50,245 nt of DNA from an uncultured Peptostreptococcaceae bacterium (GCA_947072565.1 CAMTIM010000056.1:1-50245), one strand, 5' to 3'; counted from the stretch's first letter, positions 8,586 through 20,289 are shown. The notes: generated from the letters alone by a model not told the origin. A program made the numbers and translations.

Positions 8586-11111
8586 ATGAACTTAAACTGT
8601 ATAACAGGTCATAACGACCACTTATATAAACACATACAACAAAGTATACACAGTGCTTCATCAATAGATATAATAGTATCATTTCTAATGGAAAGTGGAG
8701 TAAAGCTATTACAAAAAGACTTAGAAGAGATAAAAGATAAAAAGATACCAATAAGAATCCTAACAGGAAACTACCTAAACATAACTCAACCATCAGCACT
8801 ATATCTTATAAAAGACATACTAGGGGATGAAGTAGATTTAAGATTTTACAATGATACAAAAAGAAGCTTTCACGCAAAGGCATATATATTTGAAAATCAA
8901 AGCGAAGGAGAAATCTTTATAGGTTCATCAAATCTCTCAAAGAGTGCATGGACAAGTGGTATAGAATGGAATTATCGAATAGATAAAAAACAAAGCTATG
9001 ATGACTTTAAATACTTCAAAACTGTATTTGAAGACTTATTTAACAATGAATCAATAATAGTCAATGATGTAGAACTAGAAAGATACTCAAAAAACTGGAA
9101 AAAGCCTAAAATATATTCAGTAGCAGAAAATGAAAAAGAAGATATAAATTATGTATATGAAGATAATACATTACCAAAGATAACTAGCATATTTGAGCCA
9201 AGAGGAGCGCAGATAGAAGCTTTATATGAACTTAAAAAAACTAGGTTAGATGGATTTGACAAAGGACTTGTAGTAGCTGCTACTGGTATAGGTAAAACAT
9301 ATTTAGCAGCATTTGATAGTAAGAAGTTTAATAAAGTACTATTTGTAGCTCATAGAGAAGAAATATTAAAACAAGCTTATGAAAGTTTTAAAAATGTAAG
9401 AGTTGATAAATCTATAAATTATAACACTGAAGTTTGTGATAAAGTAGCAGAAAGCAATTTAGAAAACAATTTATATAAAGATAAATACAATGAAGAAGGC
9501 TATAATATGGGATTTTTCATGAATTCTACCAAAGACAATGATAAAGATATTGTGTTTGCATCTGTTCAAAGTTTAGGTAAAAAAGAATACCTAAATGAGA
9601 ATTACTTTAGCAAAGATTATTTTGATTACATAATAGTTGATGAGTTTCACCATGCAGTATCTAGTAACTATCAAAACATAATAAATTATTTTGAACCTAA
9701 GTTTATGTTAGGATTAACAGCTACACCAGATAGATTAGACAACAAAGATGTCTTTAGTGTGTGCGATTACAATACTGTATATGAAGCTCCTTTAAAAACT
9801 GCAATAGACAAAGGGTGGTTAGTGCCATTTAGATATTACGGTATATATGATGAGAGTGTAAACTATGATGAGGTTAAGTACAAAAATGGAAAATACAACG
9901 ACAAGGATTTAGAAAAAGCTTTAAACGTAAATAATAGAGCAGAACTTATATTAAATCATTACAAAAAATACAAGTCAAATAAGGCATTAGGATTTTGTAG
10001 CAACAAAGCTCATGCAGAGTTTATGGCAAAGTACTTTAATGAAAATGGAATAAATTCTTGTGCAGTTTATAGTGGTAAAGATGGAGAATACAACGAAGAA
10101 AGAAGTATTGCTTTAAAAAAGCTTAGAGAAGATGATTTAGATGTTATTTTCTCAGTAGATATGTTTAATGAAGGACTTGATGTAAAGAGCATAGATATGG
10201 TGATGTTTTTAAGACCAACAGAATCTCCAACAGTATTTTTACAACAATTAGGTAGGGGTTTAAGAAAAGACAAAAATAAGAAGTATTTAAATGTATTAGA
10301 TTTTATAGGTAATTATAAAAAGGCAAACTTAGTACCGTATTTACTTACTGGAGATAGCAAAACAAGAGAGCAATGTAGCTATACAATACCTCAAGAAGAA
10401 GATTATCCAGAGGATTGTTTTGTAGACTTTGATTTTAGACTTGTAGATATATTTGAAAAAATGAGAAAAGCAAATCAAAAGATACAAGACCTTATAAAAG
10501 AAGAGTATTTCAACATTAAGATAGATTTAAATAAGATACCTTCTAGAACAGAGTTATTTACATATATGGATGATGATTTGTACAGCAATATAAAGAAAAA
10601 AGCTAAGATAAATGTATTTAGAGATTACATGAGTTTTCTAGATAATATAAATGAACTTAATGAAGATGAAAGCAGTTTATTAAATACATTTGGTCATGAT
10701 TTTATAAAGTTTATAGAAACTACAAGTATGAGTAAAACATACAAGCTACCTGTGTTGCTAGCATTTTATAATAATGGTAATATGAAATTAAAAGTAAATG
10801 ATGATGATTTATATAAGTCATTTAAAGAATTTTATAGCAAAGGATCAAATGCAGTAGATATGCATAAAGATAAAGCTACATCTAACTTTAAAACGTGGGA
10901 GAGTAAGCAATATATAAGCTTGGCTAGAAAAAATCCAGTACACTTTTTATGTAAAACTAGCAGTGAGTTTTTCTATTTAGATGGAGAAGATGTTTGCTTA
11001 AATGAAGAATTAGGAAGCTATTTTACTAACCAAGAATTTGTAAATCATGTATCTGATGCTATAGAGTTTAGAACTAAGGAATACTACAAAAACAGATTTG
11101 AAAATAAGTAA
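8586..11111 (+). CDS. PLD-nuclease / DEAD-like helicase with DUF3427-type C-terminus
   Basis: An 841-residue protein. The N-terminal PLD domain has H96-x-K98 and GSSN at 113-116. A restriction-subunit-like helicase follows: ATGIGKT (about 234-240), DEFHH (about 351), LTATPDR, and QQLGRGLR near 555. The C-terminal 280 residues look like the DUF3427 region that follows such helicases. AAAGGGG precedes the ATG. It probably acts on DNA in repair or phage defence. It is followed after 21 bases by a HIT-family gene and diverges from a MazG-like gene; both neighbours are nucleotide-clearing families. It differs in length and helicase type from the PLD-helicase at 440-3619, so it is not a recent duplicate. 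Confidence 0.82.
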   Translation: MNLNCITGHNDHLYKHIQQSIHSASSIDIIVSFLMESGVKLLQKDLEEIKDKKIPIRILTGNYLNITQPSALYLIKDILGDEVDLRFYNDTKRSFHAKAYIFENQSEGEIFIGSSNLSKSAWTSGIEWNYRIDKKQSYDDFKYFKTVFEDLFNNESIIVNDVELERYSKNWKKPKIYSVAENEKEDINYVYEDNTLPKITSIFEPRGAQIEALYELKKTRLDGFDKGLVVAATGIGKTYLAAFDSKKFNKVLFVAHREEILKQAYESFKNVRVDKSINYNTEVCDKVAESNLENNLYKDKYNEEGYNMGFFMNSTKDNDKDIVFASVQSLGKKEYLNENYFSKDYFDYIIVDEFHHAVSSNYQNIINYFEPKFMLGLTATPDRLDNKDVFSVCDYNTVYEAPLKTAIDKGWLVPFRYYGIYDESVNYDEVKYKNGKYNDKDLEKALNVNNRAELILNHYKKYKSNKALGFCSNKAHAEFMAKYFNENGINSCAVYSGKDGEYNEERSIALKKLREDDLDVIFSVDMFNEGLDVKSIDMVMFLRPTESPTVFLQQLGRGLRKDKNKKYLNVLDFIGNYKKANLVPYLLTGDSKTREQCSYTIPQEEDYPEDCFVDFDFRLVDIFEKMRKANQKIQDLIKEEYFNIKIDLNKIPSRTELFTYMDDDLYSNIKKKAKINVFRDYMSFLDNINELNEDESSLLNTFGHDFIKFIETTSMSKTYKLPVLLAFYNNGNMKLKVNDDDLYKSFKEFYSKGSNAVDMHKDKATSNFKTWESKQYISLARKNPVHFLCKTSSEFFYLDGEDVCLNEELGSYFTNQEFVNHVSDAIEFRTKEYYKNRFENK

Positions 11112-11132
11112 AATAAAGATAGGAGAATAATT

Positions 11133-11495
11133 ATGAATTGTATATTTTGTGAAATTAATGATTACATATTAGAAAATGAAGTAGCATATGCTATATTTGA
11201 TAAATTCCCAGTTAACGAAGGACACATGCTTTTTATACCTAAAAGACATGTAAAAGATTTTTTTGACTTAACAAGAAATGAAAGGGAATCTATATTTGAG
11301 TTAGTAGATGAGGGTAAGAAGCTACTTGATGAAAAATACTCACCAGATGGATACAATGTAGGTGTGAATTGTGGTGAAGTTTCAGGGCAAACTGTCATGC
11401 ATGTACATGTGCATCTAATACCAAGATACATTGGGGATACATCATGCCCTAAAGGTGGAGTAAGAGGCGTAATACCTGACAAGATGAAATACTAG
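11133..11495 (+). CDS. HIT-family nucleotide-binding hydrolase
   Basis: A 120-residue histidine-triad protein. HVHVHLIPR contains the catalytic HxHxH; CIFCEI at the N-terminus is the common HIT zinc/structural start. The family hydrolyses nucleoside phosphoramidates, dinucleoside polyphosphates or related adducts. It follows the PLD-helicase by 21 bases and has its own AGGAG ribosome site, so it is likely cotranscribed. The exact subgroup (Hint, Fhit-like, GalT-like) is uncertain. Confidence 0.9.
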   Translation: MNCIFCEINDYILENEVAYAIFDKFPVNEGHMLFIPKRHVKDFFDLTRNERESIFELVDEGKKLLDEKYSPDGYNVGVNCGEVSGQTVMHVHVHLIPRYIGDTSCPKGGVRGVIPDKMKY

Positions 11496-11635
11496 ATTAC
11501 TTAGTAACTCAATTTTTAATATAAATAATAAAAAATAATGTTTAGACCTAAAGACCACGGGTATATATAGATTATAGTTAAATAATAAAAAATTAAAATT
11601 AATATATAACAGGTGAAATTAGGAGGAGAAAAATT

Positions 11636-12184
11636 ATGAAAAAGTTTGTTTGTACAGTATGTGGATATATACATGAAGGGGAAGTAGCACCAGAGATTTG
11701 TCCAGTATGTAAAGTAGGATCAGAGAAGTTCAACGAAATGAGTGGGGAAATGATATGGGCTGATGAGCATAGAATAGGTGTAGCTCAAGGTGTAGACGAA
11801 GATATATTAGAAGGATTAAGAGCTAACTTTACAGGGGAATGTACAGAAGTAGGAATGTACTTAGCAATGAGTCGTCAAGCAGATAGAGAAGGATATCCAG
11901 AAGTAGCAGAAGCTTACAAGAGAATAGCATTTGAAGAAGCAGAACATGCTGCTAAATTTGCAGAGTTATTAGGTGAAGTAGTTGTAGCAGATACAAAAGC
12001 TAACTTAACTGCAAGAGTAGAAGCAGAATATGGAGCTACTGAAGGAAAATTAAAAATAGCTAAAAAAGCTAAAGAATTAGGATTAGATGCTATACATGAT
12101 ACTGTTCATGAAATGTGTAAAGATGAAGCTAGACATGGTAAAGCATTCTTAGGATTATTAGAAAGACATTTTCAAACTAAATAA
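11636..12184 (+). CDS. rbr: Reverse rubrerythrin
   Basis: A 182-residue non-haem iron peroxidase with domains in reverse order. The rubredoxin centre is N-terminal (Cys6, Cys9, Cys22, Cys25) and the ferritin-like diiron four-helix bundle follows, with EExxH-type ligands at [10 protein letters not shown] and [11 protein letters not shown]. It reduces H2O2 to water using electrons from NAD(P)H:rubredoxin reductases, in the cytoplasm. In clostridia reverse rubrerythrins are strongly oxygen- and peroxide-induced. AGGAGG lies 8 bases before the ATG. It converges on katG across a shared bidirectional terminator, so two peroxide-removing enzymes sit side by side. Confidence 0.92.
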   Translation: MKKFVCTVCGYIHEGEVAPEICPVCKVGSEKFNEMSGEMIWADEHRIGVAQGVDEDILEGLRANFTGECTEVGMYLAMSRQADREGYPEVAEAYKRIAFEEAEHAAKFAELLGEVVVADTKANLTARVEAEYGATEGKLKIAKKAKELGLDAIHDTVHEMCKDEARHGKAFLGLLERHFQTK

Positions 12185-12196
12185 TAGATAAAAGCT

Positions 12197-12227
12197 AAAG
12201 CCTTGGATTATATTATTCCAAGGCTTT
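12197..12227. terminator. Bidirectional terminator between rbr and katG
   Basis: AAAGCCTTGGA and TCCAAGGCTTT form an 11-bp stem with a 9-nt loop. A- and T-rich flanks allow use from both strands. Confidence 0.85.
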
Positions 12228-12239
12228 ATTATTATATTT

Positions 12240-14450
<2,211 letters not shown>

Positions 14451-14506
14451 TTATTTTGTTGAAGCTTTAAAATTAAGTGATTCATATATCATTACATAAT
14501 ATACCA

Positions 14507-14521
14507 TTACATAATATGTAA
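14507..14521. promoter_or_regulatory. PerR/Fur-type 7-1-7 palindrome upstream of katG
   Basis: TTACATAATATGTAA is a perfect 7-1-7 inverted repeat, the layout of PerR and Fur boxes (TTATAAT-N-ATTATAA type). A partial copy of the same sequence begins 16 bases nearer katG (14491-14502). It lies in the katG promoter region; which regulator binds is inferred. Confidence 0.55.
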
Positions 14522-14769
14522 ATAGATTTTTGATTATGTGTTATTTATGAAAAGCATTTAAATAGCTTTAATAATATATGAAATGTTAACATTTTTCTAA
14601 ATGGGTTTGAATATATATTTCCTAGCAGTAAATTTGTTAACAAAAAATTAACATAGAAATCTAAAACTTTTAAGATAGTATTACACGTCTATATATAGAG
14701 AGACAAATTACTAACTACAAGGGGTAGATTTTAAAATAATTTAAAAACATAAGAAAGAAGGGGTAGAAT
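14522..14769. promoter_or_regulatory. AT-rich upstream region of the SH3b gene
   Basis: No gene is seen. TTAACA, 17 bases, then TAAGAT at about 14649-14677 is a weak sigma-A promoter candidate for the gene at 14770. An AAGGGG ribosome site precedes the ATG. Confidence 0.3.
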
Positions 14770-15552
14770 ATGAATTTTAAAAAATATGTATCAACATTAA
14801 TAGTAGGGGCTATGGTGTTCACAAGTGGCGGAGTTATTGCAAATGCACAAACTAATACTACTAATAAAGCACCAACAGTTTCAACACAAGCAAATGGGAG
14901 TATAACAGTATTAGACAAGACAGGAAAAGCAACACATGATGTATATATAAGAGATAATAGTAATACAAAAGGAAAAATACTAGGAACATTAAATAAAAAT
15001 AAAACAATAAAATTAAACGGTAAAACAAAAGATGGTTGGTACAAAGTAGATTACAATGGAAAAGTAGGATATGTATATTCTAGTTATATAAAAATAGATG
15101 CAACATCAGATAATAATAATTCAGATATAACAGTATTAGATAAAACAGGGAAATCAACACACAATGTATATATAAGAGATAATAGTAATACAAAAGGAAA
15201 AATACTAGGAACATTAAATAAAGATAAAACAATAAAATTAAATGGTAAAACAAAAGATGGTTGGTATAAAGTAGATTACAATGGAAAAGTAGGATATGTA
15301 TATTCTAGTTATGTAAAAATAGTTGAAACATCAGACAATAACTCAGATACAACAGTACTAGATAAAACAGGGAAAGCAACACACAATGTATATATAAGAG
15401 ACAATAGCAATACAAAAGGAAAAATACTAGGAACATTAAATAAAAATAAAACAATAAAAATAAAAGCAAAAACAAAAGATGGTTGGTACAAAGTAGACTA
15501 CAATGGAAAAGTAGGATATGTATATTCTAGTTATGTAAAAATAGTTGGATAA
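14770..15552 (+). CDS. Secreted protein with three SH3b repeats
   Basis: A 260-residue exported protein. Residues 1-26 form a signal peptide ending ANA-Q. Three bacterial SH3 domains follow in tandem, each about 70 residues and nearly identical: VLDKTGKATH, then VYIRDNSNTKGKILGTLN, then DGWYKVDYNGKVGYVYSSY. SH3b domains bind peptidoglycan cross-bridges or peptides. No catalytic domain is attached, so it may be a cell-wall binding or signalling protein. The repeats are also nearly identical as DNA, pointing to recent internal duplication and likely copy-number change. The third repeat differs most before DGWYK (IKAKTK instead of LNGKTK). Confidence 0.88.
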   Translation: MNFKKYVSTLIVGAMVFTSGGVIANAQTNTTNKAPTVSTQANGSITVLDKTGKATHDVYIRDNSNTKGKILGTLNKNKTIKLNGKTKDGWYKVDYNGKVGYVYSSYIKIDATSDNNNSDITVLDKTGKSTHNVYIRDNSNTKGKILGTLNKDKTIKLNGKTKDGWYKVDYNGKVGYVYSSYVKIVETSDNNSDTTVLDKTGKATHNVYIRDNSNTKGKILGTLNKNKTIKIKAKTKDGWYKVDYNGKVGYVYSSYVKIVG

Positions 15553-15610
15553 AAAGAAGTTAGAGATAATTTTATAGGCTTTGTTAGATAATTGTGTGAT
15601 GAGCAATAAA

Positions 15611-15656
15611 AAATAGCTAGATATATTGGAATTATCCGATATCTAGCTATTTTCAT
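15611..15656. terminator. Terminator downstream of the SH3b gene
   Basis: A long stem (AAATAGCTAGATAT with ATATCTAGCTATTT) followed by TTTT; it lies between convergent genes and can serve both. Confidence 0.8.
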
Positions 15657-15665
15657 ATATTTTAA

Positions 15666-16559
15666 TTACTTATTTCTTACAACACTTAATAACTTATCTA
15701 CATATATATTATCCATTTGAATATATTTTGAGCCTTCTTCACTAGAATCCTTTTTAGCTCCAATATTCATAATATATTTGTCTATATCAACGTATTCTTG
15801 CCATGTATCAAAATCATACTTCTTTGAGGGTGTAGTCATAGATGGATGAGCTAATTTTAATTTTTTACCATTTTTCAACTTTATATTATAGAAAAATTCA
15901 CCTTTATTTTTTCCACTATCAACAAACCCAGTATTTACATACTCTACATCACTAAAGCTGTATTTATTTCCCTTTAAGTTATAAAAGCTATAATCATAAA
16001 TACCATCTTCTGTAATTACCACTACACTAGTTAGTAATATATATAAAAGTGGAATTATTGTTAATATAAGAAATTTATCAAATTTTAAGCACGCAGATAA
16101 GCCTTTGTTCGCACAATAAAATTTTTCTTCTTTTGAAATTAGCAATTTTATCCTACTAACAACTATTATAAGTATCACAAAGAATAAATAAGAATATGGT
16201 GATTTTATGAGACAAGTTAGATATTCTCCTCTTATAAATAGTTTTTGTTGTATAAGTGAAATTCCCATACCAAATCCTATAAAAGCTATTACAAATACTG
16301 GTATTAGTAGAATGTAAAATATAAACGATACTATATAGCTTAACAAGTCCAAGGCAATGTTACATTTTTTGTTGTATACTTTTAAATAATTTCTGAGATT
16401 ATAGAATACTAAAGTAATTGTGACTATAACAGAAGCTATGTTTAATACTAGAGGTTCATAATTTTTATGATATATGTTAATGAATAGCCACAGTATTGGA
16501 CCTAAAGCTATAAGTATGGATGCGAATAATCCATATTTAATATATTTTTTATCTTTCAT
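15666..16559 (-). CDS. Multi-pass membrane protein of unknown function
   Basis: A 297-residue protein with about six hydrophobic segments in the first 190 residues. A polar C-terminal region of about 100 residues follows, with a beta-rich pattern (GIYDYSFYNLKGNKYSFSDV, then GEFFYNIKLKNGKKLKL). I do not recognise a family. The tail looks like an extracytoplasmic or PH-like sensor domain, but this is only shape. AAGGAGAC precedes the ATG. It stands alone, convergent with the SH3b gene. Confidence 0.6.
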   Translation of the reverse strand: MKDKKYIKYGLFASILIALGPILWLFINIYHKNYEPLVLNIASVIVTITLVFYNLRNYLKVYNKKCNIALDLLSYIVSFIFYILLIPVFVIAFIGFGMGISLIQQKLFIRGEYLTCLIKSPYSYLFFVILIIVVSRIKLLISKEEKFYCANKGLSACLKFDKFLILTIIPLLYILLTSVVVITEDGIYDYSFYNLKGNKYSFSDVEYVNTGFVDSGKNKGEFFYNIKLKNGKKLKLAHPSMTTPSKKYDFDTWQEYVDIDKYIMNIGAKKDSSEEGSKYIQMDNIYVDKLLSVVRNK

Positions 16560-16822
16560 TTTTATGTCTCCTTAAAATTTTATGTTAGAAATAAATTGTG
16601 AAATTAATTGGTAATATATGACAATTAATGACTTTATTATATTATAAACTTTATTGAATAATTTACCAACTAAAAATAGTTCTATTAAGGACTTATTGAT
16701 TAAAATGTTTGTTCAAAGAGATACAACAATAAACAAATAAGATATTTAAATAATTAGCTTTAAGCAAATACATAGTTTATAATATTAATAAAAACATTAT
16801 TATAAGAAACTGAGGGTTAAAG

Positions 16823-17836
16823 ATGAGTATAAAAGTAAAAGATATAGCTAGCCAATCTGGAGTATCAATAGCTACAGTATCTAGATACCTAAATAAATCA
16901 GGCTATGTAAAAAAAGAAACCAGAGAAGTAATAAAAAACGCAATACAAGAAATAAAAGAACAAGATGAAAACTACCAAACATCAAAAAACATAGCAGTAA
17001 TATTTCCAGATCTATCAAATATGTTTTTTACAGATGTGCTAAAAGGACTAACAGAAGAAGCTGAAAAACTAAACTACAACGTGTTTTCATTTGATAGTGG
17101 AGAAAACATAGAAAAAGAAATGAAAATAATAGATGCACTACAAGAATTCAACATATGTGGATTAATAATAACTACAACTATAAGAAATAGAGAAACTACT
17201 AAACTACATGTAAATAAATTAAGCTCTCTAGGAGTTCCAGTAATATTAATAGATAGAGACTTAATGTTTAGTGATTTTGATGGAGTATTTAGTGACAACA
17301 AAAAAGGTTCTTTTGATGGAGTAGATACCTTAATAGGAGCAGGTCACAAAGATATAGCTGTAATAACAGGACCACTAGAATATGAAACATCTCAACTTAG
17401 ACTAGAAGGATACAAAGAAGCACATAAAATGAATGGACTTGAAATAAATGAAAGCTACATACATATAGGAGACTATCAAATAGAATCAGGATACAAATGC
17501 ACAAAGGATATAATAGAAAATAACAAAGATGTAACTGCTATATTTAGTTGCAACAATATGATGACTCTAGGAGCTATAAATGCATTAAACGAAATGGAAA
17601 TAAAAATTGGACAAGATATATCTCTACTAGGGTTTGATGATTTAGAATTTTTCACATATCTAGGATTAAACATTAGTGTAGTGTCTAGACAAACATCTGA
17701 AATGGGAAAAATAGCTTTTGAAGTATTACTAAAGAAAATAACAAATGAAGAACCTTGCCCTACACAAAATATAATATTAAAACCAAGTGTTGAAGTTAGA
17801 GGTTCAGAAAAATTAATAAATACTAATGATAAATAG
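16823..17836 (+). CDS. LacI-family regulator, RbsR-like
   Basis: A 337-residue LacI/GalR regulator. Residues 1-50 carry the HTH and hinge (VKDIASQSGVSIATVSRYLN), followed by a periplasmic-binding-protein-like sugar sensor domain ending in a typical VEVRGSE. It lies upstream of a sugar facilitator, ribokinase and ribose pyranase, so it is most likely the ribose repressor. A LacI/cre-type site at 17963 lies just downstream of the promoter of the next operon, a natural target. A terminator overlapping its own stop codon isolates it from that operon. Confidence 0.85.
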   Translation: MSIKVKDIASQSGVSIATVSRYLNKSGYVKKETREVIKNAIQEIKEQDENYQTSKNIAVIFPDLSNMFFTDVLKGLTEEAEKLNYNVFSFDSGENIEKEMKIIDALQEFNICGLIITTTIRNRETTKLHVNKLSSLGVPVILIDRDLMFSDFDGVFSDNKKGSFDGVDTLIGAGHKDIAVITGPLEYETSQLRLEGYKEAHKMNGLEINESYIHIGDYQIESGYKCTKDIIENNKDVTAIFSCNNMMTLGAINALNEMEIKIGQDISLLGFDDLEFFTYLGLNISVVSRQTSEMGKIAFEVLLKKITNEEPCPTQNIILKPSVEVRGSEKLINTNDK

Positions 17837-17858
17837 AGGTTAAAGCCTCTATTTTTTA
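17832..17858 (+). terminator. Terminator of the LacI-type regulator gene
   Basis: AATAGAGG, six loop bases, CCTCTATT, then a T run. The 5' arm overlaps the regulator's stop codon. Confidence 0.85.
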
Positions 17859-17918
17859 TGTGTTTTTTTATGTATGAAATAAATATGTAAAAAATATGTA
17901 AAAAATATGAAAAATATA

Positions 17919-17947
17919 TTGTAAAAATTCAAAAGATAGTTTATTAT
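17919..17947 (+). promoter_or_regulatory. Sigma-A promoter of the ribose operon
   Basis: TTGTAA (17919-17924), 17-base spacer, TATTAT (17942-17947), upstream of the aquaglyceroporin gene. Confidence 0.6.
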
Positions 17948-17962
17948 ATAAAATATAAAGTT

Positions 17963-17976
17963 GGAAAACGATATCA
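17963..17976. promoter_or_regulatory. cre / LacI-type operator
   Basis: GGAAAACGATATCA matches the cre consensus TGWAANCGNTNWCA at 13 of 14 positions. It lies about 10 bases after the expected transcription start, where bound CcpA or the adjacent RbsR-like protein would block elongation. Confidence 0.65.
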
Positions 17977-18017
17977 TAGTTTCTAAATCTATTTGAATTT
18001 GTAGGGGGATTTTTAAA

Positions 18018-18851
18018 ATGAATGTATATTTAGCGGAATTTATAGGAGTAGCAATGTTAATATTTTTTGGTTGTGGTGTTTTAGCAGGAAATGCATTAAA
18101 AACATCAGGATCATATGGAGCAGGGAATGTAGCAATAAATATAGCTTGGGGATGTACAGTTGCAATGGTAATCTTTTGTTTAGGAGATATAAGTGGAGCT
18201 CACATCAATCCAGCTATAACAATAATGAATGCTGTAATGGGTACTTTTGAATGGAGTTTAGTACCAGGATATATTTTAGCTCAAATAGCAGGTGGTGCAT
18301 TTGGTGGATTTTTAGTTTATCTACAGTTTATTGATCACTGGGAAAAAACAGACGATCAACATGCAAAGTTAACTATATTTGCAACAGCACCAACTATAAA
18401 AAACAATGTAGCAAACTTTTTCAGTGAGTATATAGTAACTTTTGGATTAGCATTTTGTATATTAGGGATGGGAACAAATACATTTTTAGAAGGATTACAG
18501 CCATTAGCTACAGGATGTTTAATATTCTTAGTTGGAACTTCATTTGGTGGGGTAACTGGAGCAGCACTAAACCCTGCTAGAGACTTAGGTCCACGTTTAG
18601 CTCATTTCTTTTTACCAATAGCAGGTAAAGGAACATCTGATTTTAAATATGCATGGATACCAATAGTAGCACCTATAATGGGAGCTACTACATCAGGCTT
18701 AGTACATAATGCTTTATACAAAGGTATAGTAGATTACAGACTTTTTGCTATGGTAGGAATAACAGTAGTTACATTCATAGCTATAAAGTTAGCAAGTGAA
18801 GACAGCAAAGAAGCGATTAAAAATAAACAAGCTCTAAATCAAATTGCATAA
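18018..18851 (+). CDS. MIP-family aquaglyceroporin, probable ribose facilitator
   Basis: A 277-residue major intrinsic protein with six membrane segments and both NPA boxes: HINPAIT (Asn64) and ALNPARDLGPR (about residue 185). The Asp after the second NPAR marks the glycerol-conducting branch rather than strict water channels. It forms a passive channel for small polyols. It sits between the LacI-type regulator and ribokinase, with no ribose ABC transporter in the cluster, so I infer that it admits ribose or another small sugar or polyol. An alternative is glycerol or ribitol uptake. AGGGGG precedes the ATG. Confidence 0.85.
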   Translation: MNVYLAEFIGVAMLIFFGCGVLAGNALKTSGSYGAGNVAINIAWGCTVAMVIFCLGDISGAHINPAITIMNAVMGTFEWSLVPGYILAQIAGGAFGGFLVYLQFIDHWEKTDDQHAKLTIFATAPTIKNNVANFFSEYIVTFGLAFCILGMGTNTFLEGLQPLATGCLIFLVGTSFGGVTGAALNPARDLGPRLAHFFLPIAGKGTSDFKYAWIPIVAPIMGATTSGLVHNALYKGIVDYRLFAMVGITVVTFIAIKLASEDSKEAIKNKQALNQIA

Positions 18852-18935
18852 ATAATAATATGTAAAAAATATGTAAGATTTATGTAAAAATTATAAGATA
18901 AATTAAATGACATTAAATGAGAGGGGATTTTTAGT

Positions 18936-19844
18936 ATGAAAAAGATATGCGTAATAGGAAGCTTAAACATGGACTTAGTAGTAAATGTTGATGAAATGCC
19001 AAAGAAGGGGCAAACATTAATAGGAAGCAAATTTAGAGAGATACCTGGTGGAAAAGGTGGAAACCAAGCAGTAGCAGCATCAAGACTTGGTGGAGATGTA
19101 TGTATGATAGGAAAAGTTGGAAATGATGGATTTGGAGAGAGTTTATTAAAACAACTTAAAGCAGATAAAATAAACACTGATTACGTACAAGTAGAAGAAG
19201 GTCCTAGTGGTGTAGCACTTATAACAGTAGATCAAAATGCTGAAAACTCTATAGTAGTATCACCAGGGGCAAACTTTAAATTAACTAAAGATGATATAGA
19301 CAAATGTATAGATGGAATAAAAGAAAGTAATACAGTTGTAATACAGCTTGAAACACCAATAGATACAATAAAATATGCTTTAGAAAAATCAAAGGAGTTA
19401 GGCAAATTTACAATATTAAATCCAGCACCAGCAGTAATGTTAAGTGATGACATTATAAAAAATGTAGATTTATTAACTCCAAATGAAACAGAATTAGAAA
19501 TATTAAGTGGAGTAAGTATTAAAGATGAAGATGACATAAAAAAAGCAGCTAATATAATGATGGAAAAAGGTGTAAAGCAATTAATAGTTACACTAGGTTC
19601 AAAAGGTAGTCTATATTTAGATAAGGATAATATGAAATTTATAAAATCATATAAAGTAGATGCTATAGATACAACAGCAGCAGGAGATACATATACAGGA
19701 GCATTATCTGTAGCATTCTCACAAAATAAAAGTGTAGAAGAAACAATGGATTTTGCATCTAAGGCAGGAGCATTAAGTGTAACTAAGGTAGGAGCACAAA
19801 CTTCAATACCAAACTTATACGATATAGATAATTATAAGTTTTAA
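18936..19844 (+). CDS. rbsK: Ribokinase
   Basis: A 302-residue PfkB-family sugar kinase. PfkB signature 1 is GGKGGNQAVAASRLGG near residues 41-56; signature 2 is DTTAAGDTYTGAL near 246, with the catalytic Asp in AAGD. It phosphorylates D-ribose to ribose 5-phosphate with ATP. GAGGGG precedes the ATG. It lies between the facilitator and rbsD on the same strand, an operon for ribose capture. Full family length and conserved start (ICVIGSLNMDLV). Confidence 0.93.
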   Translation: MKKICVIGSLNMDLVVNVDEMPKKGQTLIGSKFREIPGGKGGNQAVAASRLGGDVCMIGKVGNDGFGESLLKQLKADKINTDYVQVEEGPSGVALITVDQNAENSIVVSPGANFKLTKDDIDKCIDGIKESNTVVIQLETPIDTIKYALEKSKELGKFTILNPAPAVMLSDDIIKNVDLLTPNETELEILSGVSIKDEDDIKKAANIMMEKGVKQLIVTLGSKGSLYLDKDNMKFIKSYKVDAIDTTAAGDTYTGALSVAFSQNKSVEETMDFASKAGALSVTKVGAQTSIPNLYDIDNYKF

Positions 19845-19893
19845 TTAAAATCTAAAAAATACAAAATAAATAATAAAAAATAGGAGATTGAAA

Positions 19894-20289
19894 ATGAAAA
19901 AATCAGTTTTAATAAATAGTGAAATATCATCAATAATAGCAAAAATGGGTCATACAGATATGTTAACAATATGTGATAGTGGTCTTCCAATACCAAAGGA
20001 CGTTGAGAGAATAGATTTAGCTCTAAAACATGGAATACCTACATTTTTAGATACTTTAGATACAGTATTAGAAGAATTACAAGTAGAAGAAATTGTAATA
20101 GCTACTGAACTAGAGTCAGTAAGTAATGATATGTACAAAGAAATACAAAAAAGATTTGAAAATGTGAAAATAACTACTGTAGCTCACGAAGAGTTTAAAG
20201 TTATGACAAAAGAATCTATGGCAATAGTTAGAACAGGTGAATTTACTCCATATGCAAATATAATATTAAAATCAGGAGTAGTATTCTAA
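19894..20289 (+). CDS. rbsD: D-ribose pyranase
   Basis: A 131-residue RbsD, the usual family length when started at this ATG (AGGAG 7 bases upstream) rather than at the in-frame TTG at 19888. His20 in KMGHTD is the conserved catalytic histidine, and FTPYANIIL closes the protein as in other RbsD. It interconverts beta-pyranose and furanose forms of ribose so that ribokinase receives the furanose. Last gene of the operon. Confidence 0.93.
   Translation: MKKSVLINSEISSIIAKMGHTDMLTICDSGLPIPKDVERIDLALKHGIPTFLDTLDTVLEELQVEEIVIATELESVSNDMYKEIQKRFENVKITTVAHEEFKVMTKESMAIVRTGEFTPYANIILKSGVVF

Noticed and set aside
8482-8799. Minus-strand frame overlapping the start of the PLD-helicase gene.
   Set aside because: It is antisense to the conserved PLD domain and covers the divergent promoter region; composition is that of a shadow frame.
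440-11111. Complete DISARM or BREX system.
   Set aside because: No drmA/drmB-type or brx/pgl genes are visible; only the helicase and methylase parts resemble these systems.
17880-17935. CRISPR-like repeats of AATATGTAAA before the ribose operon.
   Set aside because: Only three short AT-rich units with no spacers of constant length; simple AT-rich promoter DNA.
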